A DNA stretch of 8,311 nucleotides from Ruminococcaceae bacterium UBA1438. GTDB taxonomy: Bacteria > Bacillota > Clostridia > Oscillospirales > Acutalibacteraceae. Every line of letters starts with the position of its first letter. The first letter of the stretch is position 1. The stretch lies in NCBI GenBank assembly GCA_002329285.1, contig DCTO01000074.1, positions 1 to 8,311 of the forward strand, written 5' to 3'. Of the stretch, positions 1 through 5,338 are shown one piece after another. The position numbers were made by a program, and so were the translations under genes. Below the pieces are notes generated by a model. It was not told where the DNA came from and searched no databases. It saw nothing but the letters and a program-made list of their open reading frames with translations.

Positions 1-341
1 GTTGTAACCTTCATTTTCATTTCAACGCCCTCAGCCTTGCTCATAACCGGAACTTCAAGGTCATAAGGAGCATCAACTGCCTCAATACCGGCCTCATCAA
101 ATGCAGCAGAAACAGCTTCAGGATAAACGATATCGAGTGCATCCTCAAAGAATACGCCCTCGCCGTAGAACTTTTCAATCATACCTTCGGTAGCCTTGCC
201 CTTACGGAAGCCGGGAAGCTGAATGTTCTTTCTTTCCTTAATATAAGCCTGCGTGCAAGCCTTTTTGAAGGTTTCGCTGTCAACAGTAACCTCAAGCTCA
301 TATGTATTTTCTTCAATTTTATTAGCTGATTTAAGTGCCAT
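1..341 (-). CDS. tig: Trigger factor (ribosome-associated chaperone / peptidyl-prolyl isomerase), N-terminal part only
   Basis: The reading frame starts at the ATG at 341-339 and stays open for 113 codons to the window edge, so the C-terminal three quarters of the gene lie outside. The protein begins MALKSANKIEENTYELEVTV and contains GFRKGK followed by an EKFYGEGVFFEDAL-type segment. This is the N-terminal ribosome-binding domain of trigger factor, where the FRK loop contacts ribosomal protein L23 at the peptide exit tunnel. The family protein is about 430 residues with a PPIase domain and a C-terminal substrate-binding domain; neither is visible here. An AAGGAG ribosome binding site lies about 8 bases before the ATG, and a strong promoter lies just upstream (394-422). 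Trigger factor is cytoplasmic and meets nascent chains first. The identification is firm; only the truncation by the window limits it. Confidence 0.95.
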   Translation of the reverse strand, partial: MALKSANKIEENTYELEVTVDSETFKKACTQAYIKERKNIQLPGFRKGKATEGMIEKFYGEGVFFEDALDIVYPEAVSAAFDEAGIEAVDAPYDLEVPVMSKAEGVEMKMKVT

Positions 342-393
342 TTTTGTAACTCCTTAAAAAATATTTATTATATAATAATATTGCTGAATACGC

Positions 394-422
394 ATTATAA
401 CATATAAAGCATCTATTTGCAA
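394..422 (-). promoter_or_regulatory. Sigma-A promoter of tig, extended -10 type
   Basis: Read on the minus strand, a -35 box TTGCAA (422-417) and a perfect -10 box TATAAT (399-394) are separated by exactly 17 bases. A TG one base before the -10 makes it an extended -10 promoter. Transcription would begin near 387, giving a leader of about 45 bases. The -35 box nearly touches the end of the metallophosphoesterase gene (429), and no GC-rich terminator lies between them, so tig may also receive read-through. Confidence 0.8.
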
Positions 423-428
423 GCAAAA

Positions 429-1115
429 TTAATATCTTAAAATTAAATATGGGGTGAATTTTAATCTGTCACATGAGATGAGTTTAAAGCTTGTCCCTTC
501 AACGACATCATCAATAGAATATTTTGCTGCCTCTCCGTGGAGATGGCCGTAAAAGCATTTTGAAATTTGATGTTCCTTAAGCACGTCTATTATTTCCTGG
601 CAGCGCGAATTGGAGGTTACCGGCGGATAATGAAGAAAAACAATCTTTTCCTCCCTTTCAGCCCCCTCAAGGCTTTTCTTTAAGCGAAAAACCTCACGGT
701 TAAGCACTTTTTCATCAAATTCATCATCGCTTTCAAAAAGCCAACCGCGCGAACCGCAAACAGAAACGCCGCCGCAAACATAAGAATTGTTATGAAGGAA
801 GCGAATTGTTTTATATCCGTTATCCTCAAGAAAGCGGTTCATTTTTGTTAAAGTGTTCCACCAATAATCATGGTTACCTTTAAGAATGATTTTGTTTCCG
901 TTAAGCCTTTCAATAAAATCAAAATCAGCCTTTAGTTCATCAAAATTCATTGCCCAGCTGATATCGCCCGCAATAATAACATCATCTGCAGGAGAAACAA
1001 TTTTATTCCAGTTTTTTTCTAATTTTTCTGTATAATTCTGCCAGCCCTCAAAGCTGTCCATCGGTTTATCAGTGCCGAAGGAAAGATGAGTGTCAGCAAT
1101 AGCAAATAATGACAT
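429..1115 (-). CDS. Calcineurin-like metallophosphoesterase (COG1768-type predicted phosphohydrolase)
   Basis: A 228-residue protein with the complete metal-binding signature of the calcineurin-like phosphoesterase fold: D8-x-H10 in ADTHLSFG, G50-D51 in AGDISWAM, G80-NHD83, H162 in LHYPP and GHLHG at 190-194. These residues would hold two divalent metal ions. There is no signal peptide or membrane segment, so it is probably cytoplasmic. The LSFGTDKPMD start and the KGNHDYWW segment resemble the COG1768 group, whose physiological substrate is not established to my knowledge; the broader superfamily includes protein phosphatases, nucleases and cyclic-nucleotide phosphodiesterases. AAGGAG lies 5 bases before the ATG. 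The gene is divergent from the DUF1540 gene and upstream of tig on the same strand. The enzyme class is certain, the substrate unknown. Confidence 0.88.
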   Translation of the reverse strand: MSLFAIADTHLSFGTDKPMDSFEGWQNYTEKLEKNWNKIVSPADDVIIAGDISWAMNFDELKADFDFIERLNGNKIILKGNHDYWWNTLTKMNRFLEDNGYKTIRFLHNNSYVCGGVSVCGSRGWLFESDDEFDEKVLNREVFRLKKSLEGAEREEKIVFLHYPPVTSNSRCQEIIDVLKEHQISKCFYGHLHGEAAKYSIDDVVEGTSFKLISCDRLKFTPYLILRY

Positions 1116-1134
1116 AATTGCTCCTTAAAATTCC

Positions 1135-1163
1135 GCATAAAGCAATGCTAATTTGGAATGATA
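1135..1163 (+). promoter_or_regulatory. Candidate forespore-type (sigma-G-like) promoter of the DUF1540 gene
   Basis: GCATA (1135-1139) and AATGATA (1157-1163) are separated by 17 bases. This resembles the sigma-G consensus known from Bacillus (roughly GHATR, 18 bases, CATnnTA), with one mismatch in the -10 box and one base less spacing. No convincing sigma-A pair is visible in the same interval. A start near 1169-1170 would leave a very short leader with the ribosome binding site at its extreme 5' end, which weakens the call. Confidence 0.25.
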
Positions 1164-1184
1164 AAAATGAAGGGAGTGATTTTA

Positions 1185-1361
1185 ATGGACGAAATCAAAG
1201 GCATAAAATGCGAGGTTAAAAACTGTGTGTATCACAATCTTGAGGATTGCTGCATGGCAGGCCAGATAAAGGTCGGCAGCAGGCAGGCAACAAAAACCGC
1301 AGACACAAAATGCGAAACCTTTGAATGCAATCAGAGCACGGGCTCCGATATGGGCTGCTGA
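1185..1361 (+). CDS. DUF1540 domain-containing small cysteine-rich protein
   Basis: A 58-residue protein and the only plus-strand gene in the window. It matches the DUF1540 pattern: IKCEVKNCVYH near the N-terminus (C9, C14), then C22, a spacer, and C43-ETF. Seven cysteines in all (also C23, C48 and the final C58) suggest metal binding or disulphides; this is inference, and the family's function is not established. The start is taken at 1185 because AGGGAG (1171-1176) lies 8 bases upstream and family members begin just before the I-K-C motif. An in-frame ATG at 1158 would add nine residues (MIKMKGVIL) that are not family-like and has no ribosome binding site. The gene ends 15 bases before a bidirectional terminator. 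A possible sporulation-type promoter precedes it. Confidence 0.85.
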   Translation: MDEIKGIKCEVKNCVYHNLEDCCMAGQIKVGSRQATKTADTKCETFECNQSTGSDMGC

Positions 1362-1376
1362 TGCAACTAAAATTTT

Positions 1377-1408
1377 AACGGCTCTGTTTTCAGAGCCGTT
1401 ATTTAATT
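1377..1408. terminator. Bidirectional rho-independent terminator between the DUF1540 gene and thrC
   Basis: A perfect 10-bp stem, AACGGCTCTG (1377-1386) with CAGAGCCGTT (1391-1400), closes a TTTT loop. It is followed on the plus strand by ATTTAATT. On the minus strand the same stem is followed by AAAATTTT. It sits between two convergent genes, 15 bases after the DUF1540 stop and 21 bases after the thrC stop, and can serve both. Confidence 0.88.
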
Positions 1409-1421
1409 GACGCAAGTTAAA

Positions 1422-2921
1422 TTAATCAAGCTTTAAAAGGCTGAAAACCATTTTGCTCATATCCTCTTTATCGCAAACGTTTTCAAATCTTACCTTCTTT
1501 GATTTGAGAGATGCCAGCGGAGAAGGAATATCTGCGCCGGTAATTCTGTTAAGTTCATCAACCATATCAAATTCATCAAGATCGGGTGCTTTACCGCCAA
1601 GAACGGCAGTTAACACGCTTTTTGAAAACTTATACGGCGAAGCAGTGGAATCGATAACCGTGGGAATATCATCCCCTGTTGAATTTACATAATCATCATA
1701 AACCTTGACGGCAACCGCAGTGTGTGTGTCACAGAGATAATGATAATTATCAAAATGTGCCTTAATGGTTTTGTTTACAAAATCCTCTGAAGCAAAACCG
1801 GCGTCAAAAACAGCCTGAATTTCAGCAATCAGTTCTGGTGAAACCGTATATTCACCATCTTTATTAAGGTTTGCCATAAGTGATGAAACAAGAACATCAT
1901 CCTCGCCGCTCATATGATATAAAAGCCTTTCGAGATTTGATGAAATCAAAATATCCATACTGGGAGAGGTGGTAGTATAAAAGGCTCTGTTTCTGTTATA
2001 ATTACCTGTTTTAAGGAAATCTGTGAGAACATTATTAGAATTTGAAGCGCAGATTAATCTTTTAATTGGAACACCCATTTGCTTTGCATAATAGCCGGCA
2101 AGAATATTGCCGAAATTACCGGTAGGAACAACAACGTTGATTTCATCGCGCGAGCTGATTTTGCCCATATTGAGCATATCGCAATAAGCGGAGAAATAAT
2201 AAACAATCTGCGGAACAAGCCTGCCCCAATTGATTGAATTTGCAGAGGAGAACATCATATTCTTTTCTGCAAGCGCTTTCTTGATTTCAGCATCAGTGAA
2301 AATTGATTTAACTGCGCTCTGAGCATCATCGAAATTGCCATTAATAGCACAAACGGCAACATTACCGCCCTCCTGCGTTGTCATCTGCAGCTTCTGCATC
2401 GGTGAAACACCGTCAACAGGATAGAAAACAAGAATTCTGGTTTTATCAACATCCTTAAAGCCCTCAAGAGCAGCCTTACCGGTATCGCCTGAGGTTGCAA
2501 CAAGGATAACAATTTCCTTGCCTTCAGCGGTTTTCTTTGCAGAAACAGTCATAAGATACGGCAAAAGCTGGAGCGCCATATCCTTAAAAGCGCAAGTCGG
2601 GCCGTGCCACAGTTCAAGAATGTTTTTATTACCGCTTACATTAACGGTCGGCGCAATTGCAGCGGAAGAAAACTTATCTGCCCTATATGCTCCGGAAACG
2701 CAGTAATCAAGCTCCTCCTCAGTGAAATCTGTTAAGAATTCACGAAGAACAGTTTTTGCTCTTTCCGTATAAGGCATTGATGCCATTGAGACAATTTTTT
2801 CAATTGAAAACTTTGGCAGCTCGCAAGGAACAAAAAGGCCTCCGTCTTCACTGATTCCCTGAGTAATTGCCTGTGCTGAAGAAACTCTTATTGATTTATC
2901 TCTTGTTGAAGTATAAAGCAT
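1422..2921 (-). CDS. thrC: Threonine synthase
   Basis: A 499-residue PLP enzyme that converts O-phospho-L-homoserine to L-threonine and phosphate, the last step of threonine biosynthesis in the cytoplasm. The N-terminus shows the threonine-synthase start (YTSTRDKS, then SEDGGLFVP). K113 in GPTCAFKDMALQLLP is the expected Schiff-base lysine. ATSGDTG (142-148) and PTGNFGN (266-272) are the substrate and PLP-phosphate loops; SPSMDI (319-324) with SNLERLL, DTHTAVA (398-404) and DSTASPYKF (424-432) are further family blocks. The length fits the long fold-type II class, and I see no broken motif. AGGAG (2929-2933) lies 7 bases before the ATG. It follows yraN by 33 bases with no terminator or T-box-like leader between, so it is probably read from the upstream operon and ends at the 1377-1400 terminator. 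Confidence 0.96.
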   Translation of the reverse strand: MLYTSTRDKSIRVSSAQAITQGISEDGGLFVPCELPKFSIEKIVSMASMPYTERAKTVLREFLTDFTEEELDYCVSGAYRADKFSSAAIAPTVNVSGNKNILELWHGPTCAFKDMALQLLPYLMTVSAKKTAEGKEIVILVATSGDTGKAALEGFKDVDKTRILVFYPVDGVSPMQKLQMTTQEGGNVAVCAINGNFDDAQSAVKSIFTDAEIKKALAEKNMMFSSANSINWGRLVPQIVYYFSAYCDMLNMGKISSRDEINVVVPTGNFGNILAGYYAKQMGVPIKRLICASNSNNVLTDFLKTGNYNRNRAFYTTTSPSMDILISSNLERLLYHMSGEDDVLVSSLMANLNKDGEYTVSPELIAEIQAVFDAGFASEDFVNKTIKAHFDNYHYLCDTHTAVAVKVYDDYVNSTGDDIPTVIDSTASPYKFSKSVLTAVLGGKAPDLDEFDMVDELNRITGADIPSPLASLKSKKVRFENVCDKEDMSKMVFSLLKLD

Positions 2922-2954
2922 AATTTATCTCCTGTAATTTAAACTGGTAATATT

Positions 2955-3272
2955 TTAATATAAGTCAAAAGCATTTTCAAGGTGTTTTATTGATTTAATT
3001 TCGCCTTTTTCGCAAAAGACTTCAACAACATCATATCGGGGCTGTAATTTGCTTTCGTTATTAAGCAAATAAACTTGAGATGTTTTTATAATTCTTTCCT
3101 GCTTTCGCACATCAACAAATTCAAGAGGCTGTGCAATTGAATTTTCATTACGCATTTTAACCTCAATAAAGCAAATAAACTTGCCTTTTTTCATAATTAA
3201 ATCAATTTCACCGAAGCGGCAGGAATAATTAACATCAAACAACTTATAATGCTTCTTTTGAGATATTCGCAT
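2955..3272 (-). CDS. yraN: YraN family protein (UPF0102, PD-(D/E)XK nuclease fold); N-terminus separated by a frameshift
   Basis: The 105 residues in this frame contain the UPF0102/YraN core: FGEIDLI (E22, D24), then FIEVK (E37, K39), which together are the PD-(D/E)XK nuclease signature, followed by the C-terminal RYDVVEV and LENAFDLY blocks. Family proteins are usually about 115-120 residues and start with a G-x-x-GE-x-x-A-x-x-YL helix that is missing here. That helix is encoded just upstream in another frame (see 3254-3307). The ATG at 3272 has no proper ribosome binding site and gives an unrelated MRISQ start, so it is unlikely to be the native start. Joining both parts gives a 117-residue protein of normal length. 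The role is uncertain: the family is linked by homology to DNA processing or recombination. It lies downstream of rnhB, as in other Firmicutes. Confidence 0.82.
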   Translation of the reverse strand: MRISQKKHYKLFDVNYSCRFGEIDLIMKKGKFICFIEVKMRNENSIAQPLEFVDVRKQERIIKTSQVYLLNNESKLQPRYDVVEVFCEKGEIKSIKHLENAFDLY

Positions 3273-3307
3273 GCCTTGATTTCAGCTAACTTTCCGAGAT
3301 TATTCAT
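3254..3307 (-). pseudogene. yraN: Displaced 5' end of yraN (original start codon and N-terminal helix), frameshifted against the core
   Basis: The ATG at 3307-3305 overlaps the end of rnhB by 8 bases and has AAAGGTG (3315-3321) 7 bases upstream. It encodes MNNLGKLAEIKACEYLK, exactly the expected YraN N-terminus. After the codon AAA (3259-3257) this frame runs into unrelated residues and stops near 3197. The core continues one frame away with K-K-H-Y-K-L-F-D-V-N-Y. One missing base in the A-run (TTTT at 3256-3259 on the plus strand) explains the break: with five A's the sequence would read CTC AAA AAG AAG CAT. Whether this is a real mutation or a sequencing or assembly error cannot be decided from one sequence. 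Confidence 0.8.
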
Positions 3308-3911
3308 TATTCAACACCTTTTTAAGAAATGATTTCCTGTGAATTTCACAAACGCCGTATTTTTCAATCATTTCATAATGAAGTTTTGTGCCATAGCCCT
3401 TATGCTTTTCAAACTGATATTGGGGATATTTTTCAGCAATTTGAAGCATATATCTGTCTCTCGAAACCTTTGCAAGAATAGATGCGGCGGCAATGGAAGC
3501 TGATTTGCCATCCCCTTTAACAATTGTTTCTACTGCAATGCTTTCGTCAAGCGGAGGAACCCTGTTACCGTCAACAAGAGCAATATCCGGTTTTTTTGAA
3601 AGTCCCTCAACCGCTCTGCGCATAGCAAGATAAGTTGCCTGAAGAATATTGATTTCATCAATTTCCTTTTCACTTGCCGTTCCGATTGAATAACAAACGC
3701 ATTCATCAATTATCTTATCAAAAAGCAATTCGCGCTTTTTTTCAGAAAGCTTTTTTGAATCGTCAACGCCCTCTATAATATGCCCTTTCGGCAGAATAAC
3801 TGCCGCGGCATAAACCGGACCTGCAAGCGGACCTCTGCCCGCCTCATCAACTCCGCATATTATCTCAAATCCCTTGTTGAAAGCCTCATTTTCATATAAT
3901 AACCAATCCAT
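3300..3911 (-). CDS. rnhB: Ribonuclease HII
   Basis: A 203-residue enzyme that cleaves the RNA strand of RNA-DNA hybrids and starts removal of misincorporated ribonucleotides in DNA. The four acidic active-site residues are visible: D22 and E23 in GVDEAGRGPLAG, D114 in LVDGN, and D134 in KGDGKS. The GRG motif (25-27) that senses the 2'-OH at the RNA-DNA junction is present, as are SILAKVSRD (144-152) and KHKGYGT (169-175). The length is normal for the type 2 family. The start codon overlaps the stop of rbgA (TAATG), so translation is probably coupled; no strong separate ribosome binding site is seen. The last codons overlap the original start of yraN. Confidence 0.96.
   Translation of the reverse strand: MDWLLYENEAFNKGFEIICGVDEAGRGPLAGPVYAAAVILPKGHIIEGVDDSKKLSEKKRELLFDKIIDECVCYSIGTASEKEIDEINILQATYLAMRRAVEGLSKKPDIALVDGNRVPPLDESIAVETIVKGDGKSASIAAASILAKVSRDRYMLQIAEKYPQYQFEKHKGYGTKLHYEMIEKYGVCEIHRKSFLKKVLNNE
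3315..3321 (-). promoter_or_regulatory. Ribosome binding site of the original yraN start
   Basis: AAAGGTG on the minus strand, inside the end of rnhB and 7 bases before the ATG at 3307. It supports 3307 as the native yraN start, in contrast to the ATG at 3272, which has no suitable site. Confidence 0.65.
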
Positions 3912-4777
3912 TATTCCGGTAGCTCAAGGCTGATTCTGCCAAGCTTTCCTCCTCTGAATTCATCACAAACAATTGCGGCAGCGCGCTCATAATTAATCTC
4001 GCCGCCTTTAATTAAAAAGCCTCTTTTTTTGCCTATCATTTCAAGGATTTCCCAACCCTCGCAATTTTCAAATCCGATTATTTTATATCTTTCCTCAATC
4101 ATTTCAGGATGAGTTTTGTTTAGAACGTCAAGAAGCCTGCAGGATAGCGCCTCAAGATCCGTTACTTCATCTTTAACAGAGCCGATAAACGCAAGCTTAT
4201 CACCAACGGCAGGATCATCAAATTTTGGCCATAAAACGCCGGGAGTATCCAGCAATTCAAACCCGTTGCCAACGTTAAACCACTGATTGCTTCTGGTTAC
4301 GCCCGCTCTGTCAGCAACAATAGCCTTATTTTTACCTGCCATTCTGTTGATAAAAGAGGATTTGCCGGTGTTGGGAATGCCAACAACCATAAGCCTAAGA
4401 GGTTTTCCGCTCATTCCTTTTTCTTCATTTCGCTTAATAACGGAAGCAAGAGTATCGCGGCAAACAGGGAAAAATTGGCCAAGCCCCTTCCCTGTTCTGC
4501 AATCAACGGCGATTGCAAATACACCTTGCTTTTTGTAATAATCAATCCAAAGCTTCGTTGCATAAGGATCTGCAATATCACATTTATTTAATAAAACAAT
4601 ACGCGGCTTTTTATTAATCATTTCGGCAAGCTCAGGATTTGAGCTTGATTCCGGAATTCTGGCATCTACAATTTCAACAACACCGTCAACCATATTAAGG
4701 CTTTCTTTAATAAGACGGCGTGTTTTAGCCATATGCCCCGGAAACCACTGAACATATTTTTTTTGAAAATCAGGCAT
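3911..4777 (-). CDS. rbgA: Ribosome biogenesis GTPase RbgA (YlqF)
   Basis: A 288-residue circularly permuted GTPase that drives a late step of 50S subunit assembly in Firmicutes. The motif order is permuted as expected: G4 NKCD (64-67) comes first, then the G1 P-loop GIPNTGKS (133-140), G2 T161, and G3 DTPG (177-180). The N-terminus carries WFPGHM (11-16); its histidine (H15) corresponds to the residue proposed as catalytic in Bacillus RbgA. The C-terminal part (about 190-288) is the helical rRNA-binding domain. GAGGT lies 8 bases before the ATG and directly follows the T-tract of the rplS terminator. rplS upstream and rnhB downstream match the Bacillus gene order, which supports the assignment. 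Expression probably depends on read-through of that terminator or on a promoter I cannot recognise. Confidence 0.95.
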   Translation of the reverse strand: MPDFQKKYVQWFPGHMAKTRRLIKESLNMVDGVVEIVDARIPESSSNPELAEMINKKPRIVLLNKCDIADPYATKLWIDYYKKQGVFAIAVDCRTGKGLGQFFPVCRDTLASVIKRNEEKGMSGKPLRLMVVGIPNTGKSSFINRMAGKNKAIVADRAGVTRSNQWFNVGNGFELLDTPGVLWPKFDDPAVGDKLAFIGSVKDEVTDLEALSCRLLDVLNKTHPEMIEERYKIIGFENCEGWEILEMIGKKRGFLIKGGEINYERAAAIVCDEFRGGKLGRISLELPE

Positions 4778-4790
4778 TTGATTTACCTCA

Positions 4791-4824
4791 ATAAAAAGAA
4801 TACCGCCTCAAAATTGAGGCGGTA
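4791..4824 (-). terminator. Rho-independent terminator of rplS
   Basis: A perfect 10-bp GC-rich stem, TACCGCCTCA (4801-4810) with TGAGGCGGTA (4815-4824), and a four-base loop lie 10 bases after the rplS stop on the minus strand. It is followed in transcription order by TTCTTTTTAT (4800-4791). It separates highly expressed rplS from rbgA, so it likely works as a partial terminator that lowers the expression of the downstream genes. Confidence 0.88.
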
Positions 4825-4834
4825 AAGAATTAAC

Positions 4835-5176
4835 TTAAATATCTTCCTTAACTTTAGCTGCCTTACCAACTCTATCACGAAGATAATAAAGCTTAGCGCG
4901 GCGAACCTTACCCTTGCGGATAACCTTAACAGAATCGACATTTGATGAATGAAGCGGGAAAACACGCTCAACACCAACGCCGTATGAAAGGCGGCGAACT
5001 GTGAAGGTTTTGGAAACACCGGAGCCCTTAATTGCAATAACTGTGCCCTCAAACATCTGAATTCTTTCATTCTTACCCTCGCGGATACGAACGCCAACGC
5101 GAACGGTGTCACCGATGTTGAATTCAGGAAGAGTTTCCTTAATGCTGTCCTGCGCGATAATCTGAAGTGCGTCCAT
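4835..5176 (-). CDS. rplS: Large ribosomal subunit protein bL19
   Basis: A 113-residue L19, a small basic protein of the 50S subunit located at the interface with the 30S subunit. Visible family blocks are [52 protein letters not shown], and the basic tail [24 protein letters not shown]. The start is taken at the ATG 5176-5174, with an AGGAGG site (5185-5190) 8 bases upstream and a typical MDALQII start. A TTG at 5179 is in frame and would add one residue with only 5-base spacing, so it is less likely. The gene has its own promoter, a leader of about 119 bases and its own terminator. rimM and trmD, which usually precede rplS in Firmicutes, are absent here. Confidence 0.96.
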   Translation of the reverse strand: MDALQIIAQDSIKETLPEFNIGDTVRVGVRIREGKNERIQMFEGTVIAIKGSGVSKTFTVRRLSYGVGVERVFPLHSSNVDSVKVIRKGKVRRAKLYYLRDRVGKAAKVKEDI

Positions 5177-5184
5177 CAATTTTT

Positions 5185-5190
5185 CCTCCT
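5185..5190 (-). promoter_or_regulatory. Ribosome binding site of rplS (decides the start)
   Basis: AGGAGG within AAAGGAGG on the minus strand is a near-perfect anti-16S match. Its 8-base distance to the ATG at 5176 favours that codon over the in-frame TTG at 5179. Confidence 0.85.
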
Positions 5191-5221
5191 TTAAAATTTA
5201 TCAGATGTTCGTAACAATAAT

Positions 5222-5296
5222 TGAAAGAGGACCATCCGCTTAAATGCCTAAACGCATAGCATTCAACGCGTTGCGGAGCTGCAACGGAATAATGCT
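5222..5296 (-). promoter_or_regulatory. Structured 5' leader of rplS, candidate L19 leader RNA
   Basis: The transcript from about 5295 carries a leader of roughly 119 bases with paired elements. TCCGC (5277-5273) can pair with GCGGA (5239-5235), enclosing AACGC (5272-5268) paired with GCGTT (5255-5251). A competing fold pairs CGTTGC (5286-5281) with GCAACG (5274-5269), enclosed by AGCATT (5296-5291) with AATGCT (5263-5258). The two folds exclude each other. Firmicutes are known to have an autoregulatory-type L19 leader motif in this position. I infer this is a member from position and structure, without a covariance search. Confidence 0.5.
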
Positions 5297-5301
5297 TAAA
5301 T

Positions 5302-5330
5302 ACTATATCATAAGATAAATCAAAATGCAA
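5302..5330 (-). promoter_or_regulatory. Sigma-A promoter of rplS, extended -10 type
   Basis: On the minus strand, TTGCAT (5330-5325) and TATAGT (5307-5302) are separated by exactly 17 bases, with TG one base before the -10 box. Transcription should start near 5295. It lies just after the end of the TIGR03936 gene (5339), so rplS is independent of that operon. Confidence 0.75.
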
Positions 5331-5338
5331 GCATTTTT

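Noticed and set aside
356..384. AT-only imperfect hairpin in the tig leader
   Set aside because: AATATTATTA against AATAAATATT can pair with one bulge, but A/T-only repeats arise easily by chance here and would be weakly stable.
1182..1415. 77-codon minus-strand frame opposite the DUF1540 gene
   Set aside because: It is the antisense of the DUF1540 gene and crosses the terminator; it has no family-like motif and no ribosome binding site.
2922..2954. T-box or promoter before thrC
   Set aside because: Only 33 bases are available, with no stem, no specifier-like structure and no acceptable -35/-10 pair.
4783..5112. 109-codon minus-strand frame inside rplS
   Set aside because: It is a shadow of rplS in another frame and reads through the rplS terminator hairpin; the L19 frame is certain.
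5139..5330. 63-codon frame in the rplS leader, possible leader peptide
   Set aside because: Its start codon lies in the -35 region, upstream of the expected transcription start, and it has no ribosome binding site.
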